DNA of 64,000 bases, taken from the NCBI RefSeq assembly GCF_000024865.1, contig NC_013595.1, forward strand, positions 5,332,001 to 5,396,000, written 5' to 3'. Under the pieces are notes generated by a model. The model ran no database searches. It was not told the origin of the DNA and worked only from the letters and a program-made list of their open reading frames with translations. Origin of the DNA: Streptosporangium roseum DSM 43021. GTDB lineage: Bacteria; Actinomycetota; Actinomycetes; Streptosporangiales; Streptosporangiaceae. Numbering within the stretch: the stretch's first letter is position 1; every line of letters starts with the position of its first letter. The position numbers and the translations under genes were made by a program. Shown here piece by piece: positions 33,321 through 41,881 of the stretch.

Positions 33321-34184
33321 GTGGCAGATCCCATCGTCGTCGGTGTCGACGGGTCGGCGTCCTCGCTGCAGGCCGTGGCCTGGGCGGCGCGAGAAGCCGC
33401 GCTGAGGAGTGCACCGCTCCGTATCGTGCATGTCGCTCTTCGCTGGGCTTATGACGTGCCTCTTGTCCCGCAGCCTGCGCACTGGGGCCCGGACATGGAA
33501 GCCGCCTCCCGACAACTGCTGCGCCAAGCCGCCGAGCGGGCCCGCGCCGATGCTCCTGCGGTGACGGTCACCACCGAAATCCTCGACGGCGCCGCCGCTG
33601 AGGCGATCGCCGCCGCAGCCGAGTCCGCGCAGCTGATCGTGGTCGGCAGCCGGGGCCGCGGTGGATTCGCCGGGCTGCTGCTGGGCTCGGTCAGCGGTGA
33701 CCTCGCCGTCCGGTCCCCCTGCCCTGTCGTGATCGCAGGCCGGCCGCAGGCCGGCCACGGCACTGAGATCGTCGTCGGTGTCGCCGGACGTCCTGGCCAG
33801 GATCCCGTTGTGCGGTTCGCCTTCGAGGAGGCGGTCCTGCGCCGGCTTCCGCTTCGGGCCGTGCACGCGTGGACCCATCCGGCTGTCAGAGGCCCCGGCG
33901 ACATGCAGCCACTGGTCTACGACGTCGAAAGCGTCGGTCAGGAGGAGGCACGCCTGCTGGCCGAGTCACTCGCCGGCTGGCGAGAGAAGTTTCCCGACGT
34001 GACCTTCGTGGAGCACGTGGTGCACGAGCATCCGGCCAAGGCGCTCAGCGACGCCTCACCGTCTGCCGCGCTGGTCGTCGTGGGCGCTCCCGGTCGAACC
34101 TCGCTCTTCGGGTCGACCGCCCACGCCCTGCTCCACCACGCCCAGGCTCCTGTTGCCGTCATCCCTTACAGGGGGCAGATCTGA
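33321..34184 (+). CDS. Universal stress protein, tandem Usp domains
   Basis: A 287-residue double-Usp protein. The first domain is complete (IVVGVDGS; GSRGRGGFAGLLLGS). The second begins IVVGVAGRPG (Asp of VGVDGS lost) and ends with a shortened loop GAPGRTSLFGSTAHALL, so its nucleotide binding is doubtful. The GTG start at 33321 is chosen because the frame begins at the first Usp strand five residues later and TGAGGTGG precedes it; longer in-frame starts run across the regulatory box. Confidence 0.85.
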   Translation: MADPIVVGVDGSASSLQAVAWAAREAALRSAPLRIVHVALRWAYDVPLVPQPAHWGPDMEAASRQLLRQAAERARADAPAVTVTTEILDGAAAEAIAAAAESAQLIVVGSRGRGGFAGLLLGSVSGDLAVRSPCPVVIAGRPQAGHGTEIVVGVAGRPGQDPVVRFAFEEAVLRRLPLRAVHAWTHPAVRGPGDMQPLVYDVESVGQEEARLLAESLAGWREKFPDVTFVEHVVHEHPAKALSDASPSAALVVVGAPGRTSLFGSTAHALLHHAQAPVAVIPYRGQI

Positions 34185-34241
34185 CCTGCGGGGATGCGGG
34201 TCAGTCCTTGTCGGGGAACACCGGCAGGCCGCTGCGCGTCT

Positions 34242-34419
34242 CCAGGCGTGGTCGCCGCCCAGCTCATAGGTCTTGTTCTCGTGCCCGTCACCGGTCAGCA
34301 CCGCGACGGCAGCGGCCGCGTGGTCGGCGCGGTAGGCGCGGATCGGCGCGGCGGTCAGCTCGCCGATGTCCTCGCCGTGGTGGGCGGTGACCGTGGCGAG
34401 CTGCTGGTGCTGGTGCTCT
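34242..34419 (-). pseudogene. Remnant of NmrA/QorB-type quinone oxidoreductase
   Basis: A minus-strand stretch reads QLATVTAHHGEDIGELTA, then VAVLTGDGHENKTYELGGD, which is the C-terminal substrate-domain pattern of NAD(P)H:quinone reductase-like NmrA proteins. There is no start, the N-terminal Rossmann domain is absent, and the end is scrambled. The rest of 34185-34431 shows nothing recognisable. Confidence 0.55.
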
Positions 34420-34431
34420 CGCGCTCGGCAG

Positions 34432-35604
34432 TCAGGATGGCTGGACTTCGTCGAAGAGGGCGAGGGCTTGGGTGGGGTCCGGGCTCACGAGGCGTTCCAG
34501 ACCGGCCGTCGTGATCTTCGCCCACCTGCCGGCCCGTGCCCACATCTGTTCCTCGAAGGCGTGGACGGCCTTGTCCAGATCGCCAGGGTCGGGGGCGGCG
34601 GCGACGGACTCGGCGAGTTCGGCGCCTTCCAGCATCGCGAGGTTCGCGCCCACCCCCAATGGGGGCATCAGGTGGGCGGCGTCGCCCAGTAGCGTCACCC
34701 CGGGGACGTGAGCCCAGGTGTGGGACACGGGCAGGACGTAGAGGGGACGGTGGACGAAAGCGGTGCCGTGGCGGAGGAGGTCGAGGACGGGAGCGGCCCA
34801 GCCGTCGAACAGAGCCAGCAGGCTTGATCGCACGGCCTCGACGTCGGCCAGGTCCAGGCCCGCGTCCAGGCCCGCGCGCCGGTTCAGGCCCGTATGCCGG
34901 TCCAGGTTCGTGTGCCAGTCCAGTGGCGCGCGGAACTGGGCGTACACCTTGACGTGGCCGCCGCTGTTGCGCTGGGCGACGAGGTTGCGGTTCACGCCGC
35001 ACACGGCCATGGAACCGTCGCCGATCAGCCGGGCGAGGTCGGGGTGGCGGGTGTCGACGTCGTCCAGGGAGGTCTCGACCATGGTGATGCCGGTGTAGTG
35101 CGGCGTCGTGGCCGAGACTGCCGGGCGGACCCGGGACCAGGCGCCGTCCGCGCCGACCACGAGGTCGAACGTCTCCTGTCGCCCGTCCGCGAAATGGACC
35201 AGCACGCCGTCCCGGGTTCCCGGCACTACCTCCGTCACGCCCCTCCCCCACTGAACGTCGAGGGGGCCGAGCAGCAGGTCACGGAGGTGCCCGCGGTCGA
35301 TCTCGGGATTGGCCCGGTCATCCGGGCGGGGTTGCCAGTCGCGAAGGACGGTCCCGTCCACCTCCAGGATGCGCATGGCCTGCCCCTCGGGACGGGACAG
35401 TGCCTGGAACTCCGCCAGCAGCCCCGCCTTGCCCAGCGCGAGCTGGCCCATCCCTTCGTGCAGGTCGAGCATGCCGCCCGGGGGACGGGCGTCGGGGGCG
35501 GGATCGCGTTCGAAGATGGTGACGGGGTGGCCGTGGCGGTGCAGGACGCGGGCGAAGGTGAGGCCGGCGGGGCCGCCCCCGATCACGGCGATACGATGTC
35601 TCAT
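34432..35604 (-). CDS. TetX-like FAD-dependent monooxygenase
   Basis: A 390-residue class A flavoprotein monooxygenase. The N-terminal FAD motif is AVIGGGPAGLTFARVL (5-20), the middle DG-type motif is LVVGADGAWSRVRPAV near 150, and the C-terminal flavin-binding block is GVTLLGDAAHLMPPLGVGANLA near 315. The arrangement and the adjacent TetR-type repressor recall TetX and other drug-modifying monooxygenases; the substrate is unknown. A low-complexity loop (TNLDRHTGLNRRAGLDAGLD) around 235 contains an imperfect repeat. The start overlaps the edge of the shared operator region. Confidence 0.9.
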   Translation of the reverse strand: MRHRIAVIGGGPAGLTFARVLHRHGHPVTIFERDPAPDARPPGGMLDLHEGMGQLALGKAGLLAEFQALSRPEGQAMRILEVDGTVLRDWQPRPDDRANPEIDRGHLRDLLLGPLDVQWGRGVTEVVPGTRDGVLVHFADGRQETFDLVVGADGAWSRVRPAVSATTPHYTGITMVETSLDDVDTRHPDLARLIGDGSMAVCGVNRNLVAQRNSGGHVKVYAQFRAPLDWHTNLDRHTGLNRRAGLDAGLDLADVEAVRSSLLALFDGWAAPVLDLLRHGTAFVHRPLYVLPVSHTWAHVPGVTLLGDAAHLMPPLGVGANLAMLEGAELAESVAAAPDPGDLDKAVHAFEEQMWARAGRWAKITTAGLERLVSPDPTQALALFDEVQPS

Positions 35605-35609
35605 GTCGA

Positions 35610-35654
35610 TACACTGTATTTTACTATTACGGTGTATCGCAACAGTACAATGTA
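35610..35654. promoter_or_regulatory. Triple TACANTGTA operator, period 18 bp
   Basis: Three 9-base near-palindromes TACACTGTA (35610-35618), TACGGTGTA (35628-35636) and TACAATGTA (35646-35654) start exactly 18 bases apart in the 53-base gap between the divergent monooxygenase and TetR genes. The first two also form the longer inverted pair GATACAC/GTGTATC (35608-35614/35632-35638). The AT-rich gap must hold both promoters, so binding here would silence both genes. Confidence 0.65.
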
Positions 35655-35657
35655 ACC

Positions 35658-36350
35658 ATGACTGTGTGGGACCGGCCGGAGCCGCCGACTCGCCCCGTGC
35701 CGCTCGACCGGGAGCGAATCGTTGCCGCCGCCATCGCGCTGGCCGACGAGGGCGGGCTGGAGGCGGTGTCGTTGCGCAAGGTCGCCGCCCGGCTGGACGT
35801 CGGCCCGATGCGGCTGTACGGATACATCTCCACCAAGGAGGAGCTGTTCGACCTCATGGTGGACGAGGTCCACGCCGAGATCCTCCCCGAGGAGCGGCCC
35901 GGCGACTGGCGGGAGGTGCTGCGCATCCGCGCCCACCGCACCAGGCAGGCCACCCTCCGTCACGAATGGCTGGCCGACCTCCTCGGCGGCCGTCCGACCC
36001 TGGGCCCGAACGCCCTCACCGTGACTGAGGCCACGCTGGCCGCCTTCGACGGCCTCGCCGACCTCGACACCGTCATGCGCGCCGTGGAGACTGTCAGCGC
36101 CTACTTCGCCGGCGCGATCAGGCGCGAGATCGCGAACCTGCGGGCCGAGCGCGCCACGGGCCTGTCCGAGCGCGACTGGCAGCGCGCCTCCGGTCCGCAT
36201 GTGAGGAGGATGCTGGCCACGGGCCGCTTCCCGGCGCTGGCCAAGGCCGTGCACGACGGCACGGAGGTGGACGCCGAGGTGTCCTTCTCGACCGGCCTGG
36301 ACTGGGTCCTCGACGCCGTGGCCGCCAAACTCGCCCGGCCGCCGGCGTGA
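35658..36350 (+). CDS. TetR-family repressor (TetR_C type)
   Basis: A 230-residue regulator. The helix-turn-helix lies at about 20-65 (ERIVAAAIALADEGGLEAVSLRKVAARLDVGPMRLYGYI). The following STKEELFDLMVDEVHAEILPEE and the C-terminal layout resemble the tetracycline-repressor C-terminal domain rather than generic AcrR. Divergent from the FAD monooxygenase, so it most likely represses that gene and itself and is released by the monooxygenase substrate. There is no good ribosome site; the operator occupies the space immediately upstream. Confidence 0.88.
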   Translation: MTVWDRPEPPTRPVPLDRERIVAAAIALADEGGLEAVSLRKVAARLDVGPMRLYGYISTKEELFDLMVDEVHAEILPEERPGDWREVLRIRAHRTRQATLRHEWLADLLGGRPTLGPNALTVTEATLAAFDGLADLDTVMRAVETVSAYFAGAIRREIANLRAERATGLSERDWQRASGPHVRRMLATGRFPALAKAVHDGTEVDAEVSFSTGLDWVLDAVAAKLARPPA

Positions 36351-36660
36351 CGCTCAGGATTTCCAGGTGACATCCGTGGCACCGCATGACGCCGCCGGAC
36401 TGCGCACCCACCTGCTCGACTGATTCAGAGGCAAGCTCTGACGCCGGACGACCGCATCAATCAACTCCGCCATGCCCTGGCCGAACTCATCACCAAACAC
36501 GGCTGGACCACCCGAGACGGACCCCGCCGACCTGCGGCTCAGCGCTTGTCGAGAGGGCTCGTTGAGATATGACCACGACCCCGTGTTGGCCCGCTCCCCG
36601 CCCACCCGGGCCGGCGGCCCCTGTCCCGCACGCCGCTGGAGGCGAGCGGGACGCGGAGCA
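36351..36660. other. Intergenic, nothing recognised
   Basis: 310 bases between two gene 3' ends (TetR rightward, GntR leftward). Short open stretches such as DDRINQLRHALAELITKHGW (about 36441-36500) match nothing I know and have no start context. Confidence 0.4.
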
Positions 36661-37329
36661 TCAGAGGTCGCGCTCCTGCTCGTCGAGAATGGCGAGCGCG
36701 ATCTTGACAGCGCCCGCCGCGTCGCCGGCCTCGATCGCCTCGTACAGTTCCTGGTGAGAGGAGTCGGAGCCGAGCACGGCACGTTCCATGCAGTGGTCGC
36801 GGCGGAGCGTGTCGCGCACCGCCTCGCTCATGCCGCGATACAGGTCCAGCAACACCGGGTTGTGCGAAGCCGCGGCGATGGACAGGTGGAAGCCGAGGTC
36901 GGCGTCGGCGAACGCGTCGAGATCTATGGCCTGGTGGGCGGTGGTGCGCCGCTCCAGCGTCTCCCTCAGCGCGTCAAGGTCCTGCGGTGTCCGTCGTTCG
37001 GCTGCCAGCCGGGCCGCCACGAGGTCCAGGCCGCGCCGCACGTCGATGATGTCCATCGTCGCCGCGCGGTCAAGGCGGCGCTTGAGCGCCACCTCGCTCT
37101 CGTCGGTGGCGGTGACATAGGTCCCGTCGCCCTGACGTGTGGTGAGCAGGCCGGCGTGGACAAGAACGCGGACGGCCTCGCGTACCGACAGCCTGCTCAC
37201 GCCCAGCGCCTCGGCCAGCTGGCTCTCTGAGGGGATCTTGGTGCCGACCGGCCAGACGCCGCTCGCGATCTCTTCACGGAGCTCGCGTATGGCGGAGTCG
37301 ACGAGGGTGGTCCGGCCCACTTGTCTCAT
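36661..37329 (-). CDS. FadR-type GntR transcriptional regulator (FCD domain)
   Basis: A 222-residue regulator: winged helix at about 8-72 (LREEIASGVWPVGTKIPSESQLAEALGVSRLSVREAVRVL) and an FCD ligand-binding domain at about 95-215 with the metal-binding pattern DADLGFHLSIAAASHNPVLL and DSSHQELYEAI. FadR-type regulators respond to small acids or catabolites. It is divergent from the catabolic/transport operon starting at 37406, with 76 bases between, so it is the likely local regulator of that operon. The small palindrome CATC-T-GATG at 37347-37355 in the gap is a possible operator. Confidence 0.9.
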   Translation of the reverse strand: MRQVGRTTLVDSAIRELREEIASGVWPVGTKIPSESQLAEALGVSRLSVREAVRVLVHAGLLTTRQGDGTYVTATDESEVALKRRLDRAATMDIIDVRRGLDLVAARLAAERRTPQDLDALRETLERRTTAHQAIDLDAFADADLGFHLSIAAASHNPVLLDLYRGMSEAVRDTLRRDHCMERAVLGSDSSHQELYEAIEAGDAAGAVKIALAILDEQERDL

Positions 37330-37405
37330 TCATCCTCTTCTCTAATCATCTGATGTCTGATAATTCTATGCCACTGTTGCCCTCAAGTTAAGGGGATCAG
37401 CCGGT

Positions 37406-38536
37406 ATGGCTCAGATTCTGTTCACCGATGTTCGACCCCACGATGTCCTGATCGAAGACGGTCGCATCGTCCCCCTGGAACGCAGAACAGAAGGATGCGA
37501 GGTGGTGGAAGCGGGTGGACTGCTCGCCCTGCCCGCCCCGGTCGACGCGCACGTCCATCCCGACAAGACCACCTGGGGCCAGCCCTGGCTGAGCCGTACT
37601 CCGGCCCGGACGCTGCGCGACCTGATCGAGGGTGATGTCGCGGCGCGGGCGGAGATGGCGACGCCGGTGGCCGAGCGGGCCGGGGCGCTCATGGATCACG
37701 CGATCGCACGCGGTACGCGGGCGTGGCGGGCACACGTGGACGTCGCCCCGGTGTACGGGCTGGCCAATGTGCACGGCGTGCGGGAGGCGGCTCAGGCGCG
37801 TGAGGGCCTGCTGAACGTGCAGATCGTCGCCTTTCCCCAGCTCGGGCTGCTCTCGATGCCGGGGACGGCGGAGCTGATGGAGCAGTCGCTGAAGGAGGGC
37901 GCGGACATCCTCGGCGGGCTCGACCCCGTGGGCGTGGACGGCGACCTGCACGGACACCTCGACCTGCTGTACGGCATGGCCGAGCGGCACGCCGTACCCG
38001 TCGACATCCACCTGCACGACGGCGGTGAGCAAGGGGTCGCGCAGGTGCTGGAGATCGCCCGCCGGGCGAAGTCCAGCGGTGTGCCGACCACGATCAGCCA
38101 CGCCTTCTGCCTGGCCGACCGAGAGGACCTCGCCGAGACGCTGGCCGAGGCGAAGGTCGCGCTGACCACCTGCGCGCTCGGCGCGGACCCGGTCCTGCCC
38201 GTCGGGCCGCTGCTCGAAGCCGGAGTGCTGGTCGGCCTCGGATCCGACGGGGTGCGGGATCCGTGGACGCCGTTCGGCGACGGCGACATGATCAACCGCG
38301 CGCACCTGCTCGCGTACCGCACCGACGCCCGCACCGATGAGGAGCTGGCGGCGTGCTACGAGATCGCGGCGCACGGAGGTGCCGCCCTGCTGGGTCTGGA
38401 GCGGGTTCGGCTCCGGCCCGGCGACCCCGCCGACTTCCTCCTGGTCCGTGCCGAGTCTGTGGTCCAGGCCGTCGTGGACAAGTCGATCCCCCAGTTCGTC
38501 GTCCGTAATGGACGCGTTCGCGAAAGGTCCTATTGA
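37406..38536 (+). CDS. Cytosine deaminase-like amidohydrolase
   Basis: A 376-residue metal-dependent hydrolase of the CodA/N-isopropylammelide hydrolase group. The first metal motif is VDAHVHPDK (about 46-54). Later come IHLHDGGEQG near 200, TTISHAFCLAD near 230 and the catalytic-Asp block GLGSDGVRDPWTPFGDGDM near 275, which parallels DDVFDPWYPLG in CodA. It would deaminate or hydrolyse a cyclic amidine such as a pyrimidine, creatinine-like or triazine compound. First gene of the operon, divergent from the GntR regulator. Its stop overlaps the next ATG as TGATG. Confidence 0.82.
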   Translation: MAQILFTDVRPHDVLIEDGRIVPLERRTEGCEVVEAGGLLALPAPVDAHVHPDKTTWGQPWLSRTPARTLRDLIEGDVAARAEMATPVAERAGALMDHAIARGTRAWRAHVDVAPVYGLANVHGVREAAQAREGLLNVQIVAFPQLGLLSMPGTAELMEQSLKEGADILGGLDPVGVDGDLHGHLDLLYGMAERHAVPVDIHLHDGGEQGVAQVLEIARRAKSSGVPTTISHAFCLADREDLAETLAEAKVALTTCALGADPVLPVGPLLEAGVLVGLGSDGVRDPWTPFGDGDMINRAHLLAYRTDARTDEELAACYEIAAHGGAALLGLERVRLRPGDPADFLLVRAESVVQAVVDKSIPQFVVRNGRVRERSY

Positions 38537-40155
38537 TGATCCGTCGAGCCATACCCGTGGCCACCGCCCTCGCGCTGGCCCTGACCGCGTGCGGCCAGCA
38601 GGCCGCATCGCCGCAACAGCAGGGGGCGAGCGAAGCGCCCAAGCTGGAGCTCAGAACCGTCACCGCCCCGGCCGCCGGGGAACTGGACAAGGCGACGTGG
38701 AACCTGCCGTACGAGCCGCAGACGATCGACCCGATCAGGTCGTTCAACTACGCCGAGAACACCGTGCTGGCCAACATGTGCGAGAGCCTGCTGCGGCTGA
38801 CCCCCGAGCTCGGCATCGAACCCGGCCTGGCGGAGAAGGCCGACAACCCCAGCCCGACCACGTGGGTCTACACGATCCGCGACGGCGTGAAGTTCTGGGA
38901 CGGCACGCCGCTGACCGCCGAGGACGTCGCGGCCAGCCTCAACCGCCACCTCGATCCCGCACTCGGCACCTGGTGGGGCGACTACTTCCACACCGTGGAG
39001 TCGATCAAGGCGACGGGGCCGATGCAGGTCACCGTCACGTTGAAGCAGCCCGACGTGCTGTTCAACCAGGCGATGGCCACCGCGGCGGGCGCGATCGTCT
39101 CGGCCGAGTACGCCAAGAAGAAGGATCTGGGCTCGCCCACCGGCGGTGTGATGTGCACCGGCCCGTACAAATACGAGAGCTGGAAGTCCGGCGACTCGCT
39201 GACCATCAAGCGCAACGACGCCTACTGGGACACCGCGTTGCGGCCCAAGACCAAGGAGCTGGCCTTCCGGTTCATCGCCGACGAGACCACCGCCGTCAAC
39301 GCGCTGCGCTCCGGCGAGGTGGACGGGCAGTACTTCTACCTGCCTCCCGCGGGACTCGGCCAGCTCCAGCAGTCCACGACCGGCTCGGTCACGCTCGGCA
39401 AGTCGCTGACCTTCTGGACGCTGCTGGGCGCCGCCAAGACCGGCCCGTACGCCGACCCGAAGGTCCGCCAGGCCCTGTCGCTGGCGCTGGACCGGGCGGC
39501 CATCTCCAAGGTGGTCTTCCAGGGGACGGCGGTGCCGCAGCGCACCCTCGCGGGCGCCGAATACTGGGGATACCAGCGGGACGTCTTCCAGAAGGCCTAT
39601 GACGCGCTCCCCCCGGAGACCCCCGACCTGGCCAAGGCCAAGCAGTTGCTCACCGAGGCCGGCTCGCCCGCCCAGACCATCACCATCGGGATCCAGGGCA
39701 GCTCGGCCGTCCACGAGCAGACCGCCAACCTGATCAAGGCGACCGGCGAGGCGCTCGGCCTGAAGATCGAGATCAAGGTGATCCCCGTCGAACAGTACGG
39801 GAACCTCTACAGCGACCCCAAGGCCCGTGAGGGCATCGACGCCTTCTTCTCCACCTGGTACGGCAACGTGCCCGACCCGCTCGACATCTACACCGTCTTC
39901 CTGGCGGGCGGCCGCACCAACTTCAACGACTACGCGGCCGTGAACGCCGACATCACCAAGGCGCGGGCGGCCTACGACGAAGCGGAGCGGGCGGCGCTGG
40001 TCACGGCGATCCAGCAGAAGGTCACCGCCGACGTGCCGTGGATGCCGCTGAACAACCTGCCGGTGATCCTGTACATGAACAAGCGGGTGACCGGAGCCGT
40101 CGCCTCCTTCCCCTACCTGTACTACCCGTGGGCCGCGGGGCTCGGCGCGGCATGA
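38536..40155 (+). CDS. ABC transporter substrate-binding lipoprotein (family 5)
   Basis: A 539-residue extracytoplasmic binding protein. The signal peptide ends in a lipobox (LALTACGQQ, Cys about residue 18). The family 5 blocks are present: LPYEPQTIDPIRSFNYAENT, TWVYTIRDGVKFWDGTPLTAEDV and GPYKYESWKSGDSLTIKRNDAYW. Family 5 proteins bring peptides, nickel, sugars or heterocycles to Dpp/Opp-type permeases; here the ligand should be the substrate of the neighbouring hydrolases. The ATG at 38536 shares a base with the preceding stop. The next gene overlaps as ATGA. Confidence 0.92.
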   Translation: MIRRAIPVATALALALTACGQQAASPQQQGASEAPKLELRTVTAPAAGELDKATWNLPYEPQTIDPIRSFNYAENTVLANMCESLLRLTPELGIEPGLAEKADNPSPTTWVYTIRDGVKFWDGTPLTAEDVAASLNRHLDPALGTWWGDYFHTVESIKATGPMQVTVTLKQPDVLFNQAMATAAGAIVSAEYAKKKDLGSPTGGVMCTGPYKYESWKSGDSLTIKRNDAYWDTALRPKTKELAFRFIADETTAVNALRSGEVDGQYFYLPPAGLGQLQQSTTGSVTLGKSLTFWTLLGAAKTGPYADPKVRQALSLALDRAAISKVVFQGTAVPQRTLAGAEYWGYQRDVFQKAYDALPPETPDLAKAKQLLTEAGSPAQTITIGIQGSSAVHEQTANLIKATGEALGLKIEIKVIPVEQYGNLYSDPKAREGIDAFFSTWYGNVPDPLDIYTVFLAGGRTNFNDYAAVNADITKARAAYDEAERAALVTAIQQKVTADVPWMPLNNLPVILYMNKRVTGAVASFPYLYYPWAAGLGAA

Positions 40156-41084
40156 GGTTCCTGGCGAAACGACTGGCAGGGCTGATCGTGGTCCTGCTGG
40201 TCGCCTCCTTCCTGGTGTACGGCCTGCTCTACCTGGTGCCCGGCGGCCCGATGGCGTTCCTGCTCGGCAACCGCAGCGGCACCCCCGAGCAGGTCGCGGC
40301 CATCCGCGCGCAGTACCACCTGGACGATCCGTTCCTGTGGCGCTACGCCGCCTGGCTGCGTGACGCGGTGACGGGCGACTTCGGCACCTCCCTGGTCTAT
40401 CGGCAGGATGTCTCCGCGCTGATGGCCTCCCGGGCGACGACGACCGTCTTCCTGGTGGTCTACGCGACGCTGCTGATCGTGGCCGGGGGCGTGGCGATGG
40501 GCCTGCTGGGCGGGCTGCGCGGCGGCAAGGCCGACGGCGCGGTCAGCCTGATCTCCTCGGTGTTCCTGGCCATGCCGCCGTTCGTGATCGGGGTGATCCT
40601 CGTCATCGTCTTCGCGCTGGGACTGGGCTGGTTCCCGGTCTTCGGGCCCGGCAGCGGGTTCGGCGACCGCATCCACCACCTCACGCTCCCGGCGATAACG
40701 CTCAGCCTGGCCAGCGCCGCGTTCCTCGCCCGTATCACGCGGGCCTCGGTGTCCGAGGAGCTGAGCCGGGAGCACGTGGAGACCGCCCGCAGCCGCGGCC
40801 TGGCCGAGGGGCACATCGTCCGCAGGCACGTGCTGCGCAACGCGGCCATCCCGGTGGTGACCGTGGTCGGCCTGAACGTCGCCGGGCTGATCGCGGGCTC
40901 GGTCGTGGTGGAGAGCATCTTCGCCCTGGACGGGCTCGGCTCGTTGTTCGTCCGCGCGATCCTGCAACGCGACTTCGCGATCGTCCAGGCGGTGGTGCTC
41001 GTGCTCGTCACCGCCTTCGTCCTGATCAATCTGGTGGTGGACCTGTGCTACTCCGCTCTCGACCCGCGCCTGTCGCGGCAGTGA
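40152..41084 (+). CDS. ABC transporter permease (DppB-like)
   Basis: A 310-residue inner-membrane permease with the usual DppB layout: first membrane segment at once (RLAGLIVVLLVASFLVYGLLYLVPGGP), periplasmic loop, five further segments, and the cytoplasmic EAA loop EHVETARSRGLAEGHIVRRHVLRNA near 205-230. The ATGA overlap with the binding-protein gene and GTGA overlap with the next permease gene point to translational coupling. Confidence 0.92.
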   Translation: MRFLAKRLAGLIVVLLVASFLVYGLLYLVPGGPMAFLLGNRSGTPEQVAAIRAQYHLDDPFLWRYAAWLRDAVTGDFGTSLVYRQDVSALMASRATTTVFLVVYATLLIVAGGVAMGLLGGLRGGKADGAVSLISSVFLAMPPFVIGVILVIVFALGLGWFPVFGPGSGFGDRIHHLTLPAITLSLASAAFLARITRASVSEELSREHVETARSRGLAEGHIVRRHVLRNAAIPVVTVVGLNVAGLIAGSVVVESIFALDGLGSLFVRAILQRDFAIVQAVVLVLVTAFVLINLVVDLCYSALDPRLSRQ

Positions 41085-41881
41085 CCCGCCGCCTGGGCGG
41101 GCTGGGCGCGGCCGCTGCCGTCCTGCTGACCGCCATCGTGGTGATCACCCTGCTCGCGCCGCTGCTCGCGCCCTACGACCCCGACCTACCCGACCTGTTC
41201 AACGCGCTGGGCGGCGCTTCCCTCGCGCATCCCCTGGGCGGGGACGCCCTGGGCAGGGATGTGCTGTCCCGGCTGATGTACGGCGCGCGGACCACGTTGC
41301 TCGCCCCGGTGCTGGTGATCTGCGTCGCGAGTGTCGCGGGGACCACGCTGGCGATCGTCGCCGCCTGGTCGGGCGGCAAGGTGGACGCGGTCATCTCCCG
41401 CCTGCTGGATGTGCTGTTCTCCGTGCCCGGCATCGTTTTCGCTCTGGTCACCGTGGCCGTCCTCGGTCCCGGCGTCCCCGGCGTGGTGATCGGCCTGGCC
41501 GTCGCCTACACCCCGTACGTGGCTCGGGTGGTGCGGAGCGCGGCGCTGCGCGAGCGCAGCCTGCCATACGTGGCCGCCGCCTGGGTGCAGGGCCGTTCCG
41601 CGACCGCCATCTGCCTGCGCCACCTGCTGCCCAACCTGCGGCCGATCATCGTCGCCCAGTCGGTCTCCGCGCTCGGCTTCGCGGTGATCGACGTGGCGGC
41701 GGTCTCCTTCCTCGGGCTGGGCGTGCAGCCGCCCACGGCCGACTGGGGGTTGATGGTCAAGAGCGGCTTGGACAGCGCCATGCGGGGCCAGCCGCTGGAG
41801 GCGCTGAGCGCGGGCCTGCTGATCGCGCTGGTGGTGGCCGCGGTGAACCTGTTGGGTGATCGCCTGGGGAGGCAGTCGTGA
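41081..41881 (+). CDS. ABC transporter permease (DppC-like)
   Basis: A 266-residue permease. The GTG start at 41081 overlaps the previous stop (GTGA) and puts the first membrane segment at once (LGAAAAVLLTAIVVITLLAPLLAPYDPD). It has the DppC signature HPLGGDALGRDVLSRLMYGARTTL near 47 and the EAA loop VAAAWVQGRSATAICLRHLLPNL near 165. It pairs with the DppB-like permease. Confidence 0.91.
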   Translation: MTRRLGGLGAAAAVLLTAIVVITLLAPLLAPYDPDLPDLFNALGGASLAHPLGGDALGRDVLSRLMYGARTTLLAPVLVICVASVAGTTLAIVAAWSGGKVDAVISRLLDVLFSVPGIVFALVTVAVLGPGVPGVVIGLAVAYTPYVARVVRSAALRERSLPYVAAAWVQGRSATAICLRHLLPNLRPIIVAQSVSALGFAVIDVAAVSFLGLGVQPPTADWGLMVKSGLDSAMRGQPLEALSAGLLIALVVAAVNLLGDRLGRQS

